64,000 nucleotides of DNA. Origin: Streptomyces humicola. Lineage in GTDB: Bacteria > Actinomycetota > Actinomycetes > Streptomycetales > Streptomycetaceae. The notes beneath the pieces are model-generated. The model worked only from the letters and a program-made list of their open reading frames with translations, made no database searches and was not told the DNA's origin. The translations under genes and the position numbers were made by a program. Location: positions 17,616 to 81,615 of the forward strand of contig NZ_JANFNG010000029.1 in NCBI RefSeq assembly GCF_024436035.1, read 5' to 3'. Positions 1 through 8,117 of the stretch are shown piece by piece; position 1 is the stretch's first letter; each line of letters starts with the position of its first letter.

Positions 1-800
1 AGGCCAGCTGGTCGAACGACACCAACGCGTGCGCCATCTCGCACCCGATCGTGGGTGGCGGCAGCACGGGTAACACGGTCAGTGTGAACAACCCTGGCAA
101 CCAGAGCACCGCGGTCGGCACTGCCGTTTCCCTGCAGATGTCGGGCTCCGACTCGGCCTCGGGCCAGACCCTCACCTACACCGCGACCGGGCTGCCGGCC
201 GGGCTGAGCATCTCCTCCAGCGGTCTGATCAGCGGCACGCCGACAACGGCCGGCACCTCCTCCGTCAGCGTCACCGCCAAGGACAGCACAGGAGCATCCG
301 GCAGTACCTCGTTCAGTTGGACCGTCACCAGCACCAGCGGCTGCGCCAGCGCAGGGCAGAAGCTCGGCAACCCCGGCTTCGAGACAGGCACGGCGTCCCC
401 GTGGACAGCCACCAGCGGTGTGATCAACAATTCCAGCAGCGAGCCGCCCCATTCCGGCAACTGGGATGCGTGGCTCGACGGCTACGGCACCACGCACACG
501 GACACGCTCTCCCAGTCGGTCACCATCCCGGCCGGGTGCAGCGCGAGCTTCTCCTTCTACCTGCACATCGACACCGCTGAGACCACCAAGACCACGGCCT
601 ACGACAAGCTGACCGTCCAGGTCGGCAGCACCACCCTGACCACCTACTCCAACCTCAACGCGGCGAGCGGCTATGTGCTCAAGTCCTTCAACCTGTCCAG
701 CTACGCCGGGCAGACGGTGACCTTGAAGTTCACCGGCACCGAGGACTCCAGCCTGCAGACCTCGTTCGTCATCGACGACACCTCTCTGAACCTCTCCTGA
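1..800 (+). CDS. Secreted multidomain protein, C-terminal part (cut by the window edge)
   Basis: The frame is open to the left edge, so only the C-terminal part is seen. The first ~17 residues (ending NACAISHPI) match the C-terminus of the secreted HEYAE-motif protein at 8118-9236 (ending GCEVSHPVM), so this is probably a longer paralogue of it. Next comes a ~90-residue putative Ig/cadherin-like domain with the typical [18 protein letters not shown] signature, then a ~150-residue C-terminal beta-rich domain starting at GNPGFETG. That last domain is nearly the same as the C-terminus of the phosphoesterase at 53698-56463. It is probably a carbohydrate- or surface-binding module (inference). The gene ends just before a strong hairpin. 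The enzymatic part lies outside the window. Confidence 0.8.
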   Translation, partial: ASWSNDTNACAISHPIVGGGSTGNTVSVNNPGNQSTAVGTAVSLQMSGSDSASGQTLTYTATGLPAGLSISSSGLISGTPTTAGTSSVSVTAKDSTGASGSTSFSWTVTSTSGCASAGQKLGNPGFETGTASPWTATSGVINNSSSEPPHSGNWDAWLDGYGTTHTDTLSQSVTIPAGCSASFSFYLHIDTAETTKTTAYDKLTVQVGSTTLTTYSNLNAASGYVLKSFNLSSYAGQTVTLKFTGTEDSSLQTSFVIDDTSLNLS

Positions 801-818
801 CGTCATCTCACTTGCAGA

Positions 819-855
819 GCTGTGGGGGCGGCCCGGACGGGTCGGCCCCCACAGC
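819..855 (+). terminator. Rho-independent-type hairpin
   Basis: An 11-bp perfect stem (GCTGTGGGGGC paired with its complement) encloses a further CCCG/CGGG pairing. It begins 19 bases after the stop codon of the left-edge gene. There is no long T-run, as is usual for actinomycete terminators. Confidence 0.7.
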
Positions 856-893
856 CGCACGAGAGGGGAGTACTCCGGCTTACAGGAGAAGCC

Positions 894-1406
894 ATGCTTC
901 CTCGATCAGTCCGTAGGCATACCCCGCCCGCCTTCGACCTCCTGCTCACCATTTCCCTGGTCACCGGCAGCATCAGTGCCTGCTCAGCGGCCGCCGGCCT
1001 CCACTCGCCGAGCCCCCGGTCACCGGCGACGACAGGGAGCACAGCGACAGCCACGGAATCGGCGCCGGGTACGGCGACGCCCGGCCTGATCGCCCTCGAC
1101 GAGCACGCCGATGCAACCACCGTGCAGGTTCGCATCGGCGAGGCCGTTGTTGTCCGGCTGCACAGCGCCTACTGGTCAACCCCCGCCAGCTCCGACCCGC
1201 GGGTACTCTCGCCCGACGCCAAGGGCGGTAGCAGCCACAACGGGACCTGCCCGCCCGGGGGCGGCTGCGGCGTATCCTCAGCACACTTCACGGCGCGGCG
1301 GCCTGGCATCGCGCATGTCACCGCCTCCCGGAGCTCCTGCGGCGAGGCGATGCGGTGCTCACCGGGCCAAGGCAGCTACGACGTCACATTGAGCGTCAGC
1401 GGATGA
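894..1406 (+). CDS. Putative secreted lipoprotein, Ser/Thr-rich
   Basis: 170 residues. The ATG at 894 is chosen because AGGAGA lies 5 bases upstream; an earlier in-frame start at 822 would sit inside the terminator hairpin. The N-terminus has basic residues, a hydrophobic stretch and a lipobox-like SISAC around residue 27. A low-complexity Ser/Thr/Pro linker follows, then a compact C-terminal domain of ~100 residues containing VRIGEAVVVRLHSAYW and ending in alternating hydrophobic strands (YDVTLSVSG). This arrangement is common for small actinomycete lipoproteins of unknown function and resembles Ig-like or inhibitor folds only loosely. No function is assigned. An inserted miniature element lies 13 bases downstream. 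Confidence 0.6.
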   Translation: MLPRSVRRHTPPAFDLLLTISLVTGSISACSAAAGLHSPSPRSPATTGSTATATESAPGTATPGLIALDEHADATTVQVRIGEAVVVRLHSAYWSTPASSDPRVLSPDAKGGSSHNGTCPPGGGCGVSSAHFTARRPGIAHVTASRSSCGEAMRCSPGQGSYDVTLSVSG

Positions 1407-1419
1407 AGCCGACCCTGCG

Positions 1420-1530
1420 GGACTCTGTCGCCCGATTCGGGGTCAGTCACCGCGACCTGCGCCTTCCTGCGATCTTGTCCGCGTCGGTCGGCGGGTTTCT
1501 GCAGGTGCGCCGAATCGGGCGACAGAGTCC
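1420..1530. mobile_element. Miniature inverted-repeat element (MITE), 111 bp
   Basis: Perfect 21-bp terminal inverted repeats, beginning GGACTCTGTCGCCCGATTCG, occupy 1420-1440 and 1510-1530. The element is flanked on both sides by the tetranucleotide TGCG (1416-1419 and 1531-1534), which looks like a 4-bp target duplication. The ~70 internal bases have no coding potential. The tip GACTCTGTCG also occurs at the outer end of the IS1182-type remnant near 58884, so such an element could have mobilised it (inference). Confidence 0.75.
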
Positions 1531-1578
1531 TGCGGGTGCCGATAAATCATCCGTCCAGGTCGCGGCCTTGATCGCCAC
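1531..1578 (+). repeat. Dispersed ~45-bp repeat, copy A
   Basis: Starts TGCGGGTGCCGATAAATC and continues through a CCAGGT...GGCCTTGATCGCC segment. Related copies lie at 5241-5284 (minus), 7053-7075, 7501-7550 (minus), 47431-47469 (minus) and 47528-47578. A transposase scrap follows about 40 bases on, so the repeat is probably an IS end. Confidence 0.7.
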
Positions 1579-1579
1579 T

Positions 1580-1705
1580 CTCCGGCCCTCGCCCGAACCG
1601 GCCGGGCCGACCGCCCACCGTCCGCAGCATCCAAGACCTTGTCCTGCGCCTGGCCCGGGAGAACCCCAACTGGGGCTACCGGCAAATCCACCGCGAACCT
1701 GGCCG
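1580..1705 (+). pseudogene. Transposase remnant (integrase-core IS, IS3/IS481-like)
   Basis: The frame starting at 1620 reads [20 protein letters not shown], the conserved linker before the catalytic core in IS3/IS481-type transposases. A better preserved relative of the same segment lies on the minus strand at 52938-53200 ([18 protein letters not shown]). Only about 30 residues remain; the rest of the gene is absent. Not functional. Confidence 0.65.
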
Positions 1706-1867
1706 CCCTGACGATCACCGTTTGTTCCCTCCGCCCTACGAGCCGCTGGATCAACCCGCCCAACAACATGAGGCAGCCTGACCTCGGTGGATGATGGTTT
1801 CGGCAGGGGCACCGTTGAGAGCCCAAGTCGGGCGCGTGCGGCCTGATCTGGGGTGCGGGCGTGAAAG

Positions 1868-2854
1868 TCAGCGGCGAAGTGTCTGCGACGGGGACTCGCC
1901 GAAGCGCTCTCGGTAGGCGATGGAGAACCGGCCGGCGTGGAAGAAGCCCCAGCGGCACGCGATATCGGTGATGGTTGTGCTGCCCGGGTCGGAGGCGGAC
2001 AGGTCGGCCCGCACCCGCGCCAGGCGCACATCGCGCAGATAACGCAGCGGTGTCGTATCGACATGGCGCCGGAAGCCCTCCTGGAGCGCGCGCACGCTCA
2101 CCCCCACCGCCTCGGCGATGTCCTCCACGGTGAGTGGTTCGGCGGCGTGTGCCTCGATGAGTTCCATGGCCTGTCGGACAGCGAGCGGGGCAATCCGAGG
2201 CTGCTCTCCGAGAAGCGCTGCGGTGTAGTTGCTCGGGTGCGCCAGCAGCAGCTGCGTCATTAGCAACCCTTCGAACTGCCGGACGGCCGGCGGTTGGCTC
2301 AGCATCCCGCCGCCGTTGTCCGCCTCCTGCCGGAGCAGGTTGACGATCCCCAGCCAGGAACGGGAGGCGGGCAGGGTCAGATCCATGCCGAGCGAGAAGG
2401 TGATCGGCCTGCTGGGCTGACGAGCCAGCAGCTGGCCCAGATGGGCTTCGAGGGCGAAGCGGTCGATCCATACGATGAGCTGCGGGTTTCCCGCTGCCCA
2501 GTGCATGGACAGATGCTCGGTCGGCGCTGGTACGGAGGCAAGCTCGGGTGTGGATACGATGCGCTCGCGCCCGCAGGCGATATCGGCGGCACCGGCCAGC
2601 GGTATCTGGACGAGGAAGAAGCTTTCCAGTTCCCCGGGGTTGATGCGAACCTCGGCCCCATAGTCGAGGTAGTACAGGCCGGTCCGCTCCAGGGCCGCCG
2701 CATGTAGTCGGGCATCGAGCTGCGCCCCGCGTTCCACCAGATGCAGTTCGTGCGGACAGAAGGCATCCCCGACCTCGGTGCGGGCCTCATCGAGATCGTG
2801 CGTATGGAAACGCTCGTGACCTGCGAGCGGCAGCGCTCGAGCGGGCACATCCAC
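1868..2854 (-). CDS. AraC/XylS-family transcriptional regulator
   Basis: 328 residues. The N-terminal ~200 residues resemble the AraC-binding-like sensor domain. The C-terminal ~100 form the double helix-turn-helix: LTVEDIAEAVGVSVRALQEG is the first HTH, and the second contains DIACRWGFFHAGRFSIAYRERFGESPSQTLR, the characteristic AraC signature. The gene is divergent from the flavin monooxygenase pair at 3200-5018, with ~345 bases between. By analogy with other AraC/XylS regulators it probably activates that pair in response to an aromatic inducer (inference). Confidence 0.9.
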   Translation of the reverse strand: MDVPARALPLAGHERFHTHDLDEARTEVGDAFCPHELHLVERGAQLDARLHAAALERTGLYYLDYGAEVRINPGELESFFLVQIPLAGAADIACGRERIVSTPELASVPAPTEHLSMHWAAGNPQLIVWIDRFALEAHLGQLLARQPSRPITFSLGMDLTLPASRSWLGIVNLLRQEADNGGGMLSQPPAVRQFEGLLMTQLLLAHPSNYTAALLGEQPRIAPLAVRQAMELIEAHAAEPLTVEDIAEAVGVSVRALQEGFRRHVDTTPLRYLRDVRLARVRADLSASDPGSTTITDIACRWGFFHAGRFSIAYRERFGESPSQTLRR

Positions 2855-2963
2855 CTCCAGCAGCGGTCTGCGCGATCCGGACAGGGAACCGCGTCACGCG
2901 GATAGCGAGGCTGTGCCGCCGGACCTATGTTCTCCTCACGTTCCGTTGATCCAAGGAGACAAC

Positions 2964-3089
2964 ATGCAGGGTTCGACAGGCAAGTTGTCCCACGTGATTG
3001 ACCCCACCGACACCCGCAGTCGGGGCGGCGAAACGCAGGCGGCGCCCTCGCCGTGGCCCTTGGCCGCTACGACTACGCGGCCTTGGTGA
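2964..3089 (+). CDS. Possible 41-residue leader peptide or gene scrap
   Basis: A small ORF with a convincing ribosome binding site (AAGGAG, 5 bases before ATG) lies in the gap between the AraC gene and the monooxygenase. Its own frame becomes low-complexity. The +1 frame over its second half reads GALAVALGRYDYAALVTSAD and stops, which looks more protein-like, so this may be a frameshifted remnant of a former gene. No function is assigned. Confidence 0.25.
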   Translation: MQGSTGKLSHVIDPTDTRSRGGETQAAPSPWPLAATTTRPW

Positions 3090-3199
3090 CCAGCGCCGAC
3101 TGAGCCGTCGACGGCTGCGGTTATGCTGCCGACCCGGCGCGAACCGTACACGCGATCCCTCAATTGTCCCTGTACTCAACGACCGGAGGCCGTCCAACC

Positions 3200-4423
3200 A
3201 TGCGCAAGATCACCATCATCGGAGCAGGCCAGGCCGGCCTGCAGATCGGTATCGGCCTGCTCGGCGCGGGATATGACGTGACGGTGGTGTCCGATCGCAC
3301 GGGGCAGCAGATTCACGACGGCAAGGTCATGTCCAGCCAGTGCATGTTCGGCACGGCTCTGGCCCACGAACGGACGCTGAACCTCAACTTCTGGGAGGTG
3401 ACGTGCCCGGTGGTCGAAGGCATCGGCTTCACCGTGCCGGACGGCAGTGGCGGCAAGGCGATCGACTGGGCCTCGCGCCTGGACGCCGTGGGGCGCTCGG
3501 TCGACCAGCGGGTCAAGATGCCGGTCTGGATGGAGGAGTTCCAGCGGCGTGGTGGCACGATCGTGCTGCACAAGGCAACGGTCGGCGACCTGGAGGTGTA
3601 CGCCCGCGAATCGGACCTGGTGATCGTCGCGGCGGGCAAGGGCGAGATCGCGGGACTCTTCGAGCGCGACGCACGACGATCGGTCTACGACAGCCCCCAG
3701 CGCGCCCTGGCCCTCACCTACGTCACGGGGATGACCCCGCGGCCGGAGCATTCCGCCGTCGACTTCAACCTCGTCCCGGGTGTGGGTGAGTACTTCACTT
3801 TCCCCGCCCTCACCACCACCGGCCCCTGCGACATCATGGTCTTCGAAGGCGTCCCGGGCGGCCCGATGGACTGCTGGGACGACGACATCACACCCGAGCA
3901 ACACCTGGAGCGCTCCCTGCGGATCCTCGCGGACCACCTGCCCTGGGAAGCCGAGCGCTGCAAGGACATCCAGCTCACCGACGCAGGAGGAGTTCTCGCC
4001 GGCCGCTTCGCACCCACCGTGCGCAAGGCCGTCGCAGCGCTGCCCTCAGGCGCGCTCGTGCTCGGCGCCGCCGACGTGGTCGTACTCAACGACCCGATCA
4101 CCGGCCAGGGTTCCAACAATGCGAGCAAGTGCGCAGCCTCGTACGTCGCCAGCATCCTGGAGCACGGGGACCGACCCTTCGACCAGGCCTTCATGCAGGA
4201 GACGTTCGAGCGGTACTGGGACTACGCACAGTACGTCTCGGCCTGGACCAACGCCCTATTGGCGCCCCCGCCGCCGCACGTTCTTCAGCTCCTGGGTGCG
4301 GCCGGCGGCCATTCGCGCATCGCACACCGATTCACCAACGGCTTCGACGACCCGCGCGACTTCTTCCACTGGTTCATGGACCCTGCGAGCGCTGAGGCGT
4401 ACCTCGCCGCGGTGACCACCTGA
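3200..4423 (+). CDS. styA: FAD-dependent styrene/indole monooxygenase, oxygenase component (StyA-like)
   Basis: 407 residues, close to the usual ~415 of StyA. ATG 3200 is chosen because GGAGG lies 9 bases upstream. The N-terminus IIGAGQAGLQIG is the dinucleotide-binding GxGxxG loop for FAD. The region DPITGQGSNNASKCA near the C-terminus is the flavin-contacting segment of this group E monooxygenase family. These enzymes take reduced FAD from a partner reductase and use oxygen to epoxidise styrene-like alkenes or oxidise indole. The next gene, 19 bases on, encodes such a reductase. There is no epoxide isomerase or aldehyde dehydrogenase beside it, so the physiological substrate is open. Confidence 0.88.
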   Translation: MRKITIIGAGQAGLQIGIGLLGAGYDVTVVSDRTGQQIHDGKVMSSQCMFGTALAHERTLNLNFWEVTCPVVEGIGFTVPDGSGGKAIDWASRLDAVGRSVDQRVKMPVWMEEFQRRGGTIVLHKATVGDLEVYARESDLVIVAAGKGEIAGLFERDARRSVYDSPQRALALTYVTGMTPRPEHSAVDFNLVPGVGEYFTFPALTTTGPCDIMVFEGVPGGPMDCWDDDITPEQHLERSLRILADHLPWEAERCKDIQLTDAGGVLAGRFAPTVRKAVAALPSGALVLGAADVVVLNDPITGQGSNNASKCAASYVASILEHGDRPFDQAFMQETFERYWDYAQYVSAWTNALLAPPPPHVLQLLGAAGGHSRIAHRFTNGFDDPRDFFHWFMDPASAEAYLAAVTT

Positions 4424-4442
4424 GCGCGAAAGGCCCCCCGCC

Positions 4443-5018
4443 ATGAGACTCCTTGTCCGGACCGGGGCGCGCCATTTCGGTGTCCGACTCGCCGAACGCT
4501 TCACCGCAGGAAGCCGCCGCAAGCGGCATACCCCCTTCGAGCGGCGGGACTTTCGGCGCGCGCTCGGCCAGTACGCTACCGGCGTCACGGTGGTCACGGC
4601 GCGCACCACCGATGGCCGCCCGGTCGGGATGACCGCGAACTCCTTCGCCTCGGTCTCCCTCAACCCACCCATCGTCCTGTGGTGCCTGAGCAAGAACGCC
4701 CCCAGCCTGCCGCACTTCACCGCCGCCTCGCACTTCGCGATCAACGTCCTCGCCGCCGACCAGCACCACCTCTCCCGACAGTTCGCCACCCCGGCCACAG
4801 ACAAGTTCGCCCGCGCGCCGGTCACCGTAGGCACCGCCGGAACGCCCCTGCTGGACGGCGCCGTCGCCCGGTTCCAGTGCCGCACAGTGCAGCACATCGA
4901 CGCCGGCGACCACGTGATCGTGCTCGGTGAGGTGGAGCAGTACGAGGCGCCCGGAGGCGAACCACTGGTCTTCCACTCCGGCTCCTACCACATGACCACA
5001 CGACACCCCGACCTGTGA
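4443..5018 (+). CDS. Flavin reductase, StyB-like partner of the monooxygenase
   Basis: 191 residues. After a ~35-residue basic N-terminal extension there is a complete flavin reductase-like, FMN-binding split-barrel domain: FRRALGQYATGVTVVTA, then GMTANSFASVSLNPPIVLWC, and a C-terminal HVIVLGEVEQ. It would reduce FAD with NAD(P)H and pass it by diffusion to the monooxygenase at 3200-4423. The two genes are 19 bases apart and most likely co-transcribed. Family members also serve other two-component monooxygenases, but the neighbour makes the partner clear. Confidence 0.87.
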   Translation: MRLLVRTGARHFGVRLAERFTAGSRRKRHTPFERRDFRRALGQYATGVTVVTARTTDGRPVGMTANSFASVSLNPPIVLWCLSKNAPSLPHFTAASHFAINVLAADQHHLSRQFATPATDKFARAPVTVGTAGTPLLDGAVARFQCRTVQHIDAGDHVIVLGEVEQYEAPGGEPLVFHSGSYHMTTRHPDL

Positions 5019-5650
5019 CGGCGGTAGGACGGCGCGCGGCCCCCTTGGCGACCCCAAGCGGGCAATCGAGCGGCTGACGCCTTCAGCGATACGTACGAGC
5101 CCGACCTCGGCGCCTGCAGGCCTTCGCGGACCGCAATCAACCGCAGCGAGCGGCCCGCGCTGGTCTTTCCCGTGCGCAAACACGGCATCAACCCTGTGGG
5201 CCGCCGAGGCCGCCCGGACCTCCCCGTCGCGGCGGGGCCAGAGTCAAGGACGTGACCTTGCCGGATGATTTATCGGCACCCGCAATGCTGCCACCCGATG
5301 AACCGCCACCGCTGCACCTGCGACGGCGGAGGCGAACCGGGCGTACGGGCCGGAAGGAGTAGATGAGGACCGCACACCCGGCGGCGACGGCCGCCCCCGC
5401 GCGCCGGCCGCGCACGGCGGCAGCTGCGACCGCGCCGGTGCGCCGGGCACGCGCGGAAACGGCGCCGACAGGAGTGCCCTCGGCATTCATCACGTCGGGA
5501 ACCACCGGCTGACCACCCCTTCCCGCAGAGCACGTCCGTCATGTGCTCTACGGGGACGGAGGTCTCGTCCGTCGCCGGGATCTCAAGAATTTTTCGGCGA
5601 CGCCAAGGCACGTCAGCGACCCCCGGGTGGAGTCACCGGACCAGGCGGCC
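5019..5650. other. Gap with no supported gene, holding a repeat copy
   Basis: No frame here has coding character that stands out from GC-rich noise. The stretch contains dispersed repeat copy B and a low-complexity Arg/Ala-rich segment at 5320-5500. It is probably the eroded junction between the monooxygenase operon and the sigma-factor gene. Confidence 0.5.
5241..5284 (-). repeat. Dispersed ~45-bp repeat, copy B
   Basis: On the minus strand it reads TGCGGGTGCCGATAAATC followed by ATCCGGCAAGGTCACGTCC. The first 23 bases are identical to copy A at 1531. No transposase is recognisable beside it. Confidence 0.7.
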
Positions 5651-6658
5651 TCAGCCGCGCGGTACTGGCACGCCGCGGACCACCGACGACACGGCGCCAT
5701 GCCCGGAAGGGGCAGGCGGATGCGGGACCGCCGGGAACGAGGGCGCCGACGGCACAAACGGGACCGTAGAGACCCGCGGCGCCGTCGGGACCCGTGGCAC
5801 CGCGTCAAGGGGCTGCGAGGGGAGCGTCGGCAGCGGCAGTCGCACCACCTCCGGCGCGGCGGGCATCGGTTGCCGGACTCTCGCAGGTGTCGTCGTCCCC
5901 GCCGCCGTGGCACCGACGTGACCGGGGGCAGCAGGGCGGCCCCCGCCGTGGTGCGGTGCGGCGGTGCTGTACGAGGACGAGGACTGTGGCGCCGGCAGTT
6001 GTGCCGCCTCGTGATGGGAGTGCGAGGCGACCAGCACGAGGACGACGACCGTCGCCGCGGAGGCCGTGGCCGCCGCCGGTGCGCCCCCGCCGGCCCCGAC
6101 CTTTCCGCGCCCCCACAGCCACGCGGCCGCGGCCATGGTCCCGGCGAGCGACCTGCGCAGCGCCCGCCGCGCCCTGGCCAACAGCGATTCGACCGCCTCG
6201 TAACTGAGCCCCATCTCCCGCGCGATCTGGCCGACGTCCCGCCCCTCCGACTGCAGCCGCAACGCCTTGGCCTGACGGGCAGGCAGCTCCATGCTGCGTT
6301 CCGCGAGCCACTTCGCCTCGGCCCGGTCACAGACGACCTCATCGACGGGCACCGGACCCGAGGGAGCGAGCACCGACCGACTATGCACCGCGTCGTCACG
6401 CCGTACCTGGCGGTGCCGGTCGACGCACAGCCGCATGGTGACCGTGGTGAGCCATGCACCCAGCCGCTCGTCGTCCACGTTGGGGTGCTCGGCCGCGCGC
6501 AGCATCGCCTCGTGCACGGCGTCTTCGGCGTCCTCAAAGCTGGCCGAACGCCGCCTCGCCACCTTCAGCAGGTCCTCGCGGTGGCTCCACACGCGCTGCC
6601 ACCGTTCGCTCCCCCGATCGTCAACCGGATTCGCACGCGCAGAACGCATCTCGACCAT
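5651..6658 (-). CDS. ECF-like sigma-70 family protein with transmembrane, Pro/Ala-rich C-terminal tail
   Basis: 335 residues. The start at 6658 follows AGGGAGGGCG; a longer frame upstream has no such site. Region 2 is visible in WSHREDLLKVARRR...DAEDAVHEAMLRA and WLTTVTMRLCVDRHRQ. Region 4 is ELPARQAKALRLQSEGRDVG followed by IAREMGLSYEAVESLLARAR. After region 4 comes a probable membrane segment (ATASAATVVVLVLVA) and ~100 residues rich in Pro, Val and Ser. A sigma factor anchored by its own C-terminus, with an external tail, is known in some actinomycete families and would make a separate anti-sigma factor unnecessary (inference). A decayed paralogue lies at 9885-10050. Confidence 0.82.
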   Translation of the reverse strand: MVEMRSARANPVDDRGSERWQRVWSHREDLLKVARRRSASFEDAEDAVHEAMLRAAEHPNVDDERLGAWLTTVTMRLCVDRHRQVRRDDAVHSRSVLAPSGPVPVDEVVCDRAEAKWLAERSMELPARQAKALRLQSEGRDVGQIAREMGLSYEAVESLLARARRALRRSLAGTMAAAAWLWGRGKVGAGGGAPAAATASAATVVVLVLVASHSHHEAAQLPAPQSSSSYSTAAPHHGGGRPAAPGHVGATAAGTTTPARVRQPMPAAPEVVRLPLPTLPSQPLDAVPRVPTAPRVSTVPFVPSAPSFPAVPHPPAPSGHGAVSSVVRGVPVPRG

Positions 6659-6941
6659 CGCCCTCCCTGCCGACTCACATACCCCCGTATCGCCCGTTCC
6701 TGGCGCACCGCCCCGTCTGACCGACGGACGAGACGACGTACCTCCGAGCTGATACGAGAGCACTGACGGGAAGGACATTACCGCCGAGTAGGCATGCTGG
6801 GGAGGGGGACGGAACGACCCAAGTCGCGCCCTGCGGCGACGCGGGCGCCACCGCTGGGCTGCAACTCACCCGGCCGCAGAACGCCGCCCACTCCGCAGAC
6901 ACACAAGACCGCAGGACACCTGGGGCGTCCGACGGTTCCCC

Positions 6942-7020
6942 TGGGCACCAGAACAGGATTCGAACCTACATCCACCGGGTCCCGAGCCGCGCGCTCCACC
7001 GCAGTCCTCCCCGGTGCCCA
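6942..7020 (-). other. tRNA-like relic
   Basis: On the minus strand a 77-nt segment has a perfect 7-bp acceptor-type pairing (GGGCACC with GGTGCCC), a discriminator A, a T-arm-like GGTTCGAATCC, and a D-arm-like GGTGGAGCGC. The D stem does not pair. The putative anticodon stem around CTCGGGA (CGG, proline, if real) has mismatches. There are three extra bases between the T arm and the acceptor stem. It is most likely a decayed tRNA gene or an attachment-site fragment rather than a working tRNA. Confidence 0.35.
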
Positions 7021-7052
7021 TGAGTTGTACAACGAGGGAAGGGCTCGAACCT

Positions 7053-7075
7053 TGCGAATGCCGATAATTCATCCG
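7053..7075 (+). repeat. Dispersed repeat, degenerate copy C
   Basis: Reads TGCGAATGCCGATAATTC then ATCCG: the first 23 bases of the dispersed repeat with three mismatches. It lies about 33 bases beyond the tRNA-like segment. Confidence 0.5.
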
Positions 7076-7239
7076 AGCTGCTCAGCGGGCTGATGACTGG
7101 TCGGCGATGCGCTCAATCACACCGGGAATTGAGCACGTTCAACATGCCGCAGCTCGAGACTTGAACGCGTTCAATTCCAATCTCGCCGGAGCGATCGCTG
7201 CTGCCGTCTATCGGTGCGCTGACCTGGTTGGACGAGGTT

Positions 7240-7431
7240 ATCGGCAGGCGCAAGGCCGGTGAGCATTGCGCGGTCGGTGCCGGTGAACGTGGGCTTGCCG
7301 ACCTGGCGTTGCGCGGCCAGCAGTTGGTGGCGAAGCGACAGGATCTCGATGTCTTTGTTCCGGTCGCTCATCGGGAGCAGGCTCAGGAGGGCGAAGGTGT
7401 TGGTCGCGGCGAGGTAGGCGGGGCGCAGCAA
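7240..7431 (-). pseudogene. Transposase N-terminal fragment (integrase-core IS)
   Basis: About 64 residues (YLAATNTFALLSLLPMSDRN...EILSLRHQLLAAQRQVGKPTFT...DRAML) match the N-terminus of the transposase at 62518-63584 (EILVLRHEVALLRRQVA...PDRALIAAL). The downstream part, with the catalytic core, is missing. Not functional. Confidence 0.7.
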
Positions 7432-7500
7432 TATGACCGATCATGATGCCGTCAACTCCTGTCCACGTGAAGACAAAGAGGCGGTCGGCGGTCGTATCAG

Positions 7501-7550
7501 AGATCGCAGATCAAGGCGGTGACCTGGGCGGTGATCTATCGGCACCCCCA
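7501..7550 (-). repeat. Dispersed ~45-bp repeat, copy D
   Basis: Minus-strand reading GGGGGTGCCGATAGATCACC, then CGCCCAGGTCACCGCCTTGATC. It abuts the broken end of the ISKra4-type fragment at 7551-7760, interrupting that reading frame. Confidence 0.65.
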
Positions 7551-7760
7551 GAGCCGTTCCTCCAGCCCGGCGTGGGTGGTGGCACGCATCAGCGGATCGT
7601 TCAGCCCCGAGACGATCGCCTCGAACCGGATCCGAGATCGGTCAAACGCACCTTCTGGCGTGGGAACCTCGTAGGCTTGCACCGAGGGCTCCTGTCTTCC
7701 ACGTTCTGGCCTCGACACCCCGAACGTATCGGGAAGGAGCCCTTCTCGTCGCAGAGCTCA
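7551..7760 (-). pseudogene. ISKra4-type transposase, left-end fragment
   Basis: On the minus strand the frame reads RIRFEAIVSGLNDPLMRATT then HAGLEERLWG, which resembles the N-terminus of ISKra4-family transposases. The preceding non-coding bases (GCTCCTTCCCGATACGTTCG and onward) are closely similar to those at 21717-21765, so both are copies of the same IS left end. The frame is cut by repeat copy D. Confidence 0.55.
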
Positions 7761-8117
7761 AGCAGCGCAAGGTACATCTGCGCTGATGACCGGGCCTCCC
7801 GCAGTCACTCCAGCCGAACCGCACCCCCATCGAAATGGGCAACAGGGGCGGACAACGTCTACTCCGCCGTCGCACTCAACCGGATCAGACTCCACACCTG
7901 GTGGCAGAGCCGACCTCTCGACCGCACCCGCACAGCCACCTCGCTCCTCTCGAACTCGCCCTCACCGCATAGACCAATGGGCAACAGATCGCGCGGCGCG
8001 GGACATCCTCAACGTCGAGCAGGTGCCGCACCGCGGTCCTGCGGCCTCGAGAGCGGCCCGTCCGGTTCCCAAACGGGGTGCCGGACAGGCCGCGGTCGCA
8101 CCGAGCCGCGGCGGCGG
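7761..8117. other. IS-derived debris, no intact gene
   Basis: The phrase ATGGGCAACAG occurs twice (about 7837 and 7977). At 7957-7993 the segment GAACTCGCCCTCACCGCATA plus that phrase resembles the tail of a transposase gene ending LELALTA-stop. Nearly the same tail and trailer occur at 47297-47337. No reading frame here is supported. Confidence 0.4.

Noticed and set aside
5543..6766. 407-codon plus-strand frame
   Set aside because: Antisense of the sigma factor; almost only Arg, Gly and Pro.
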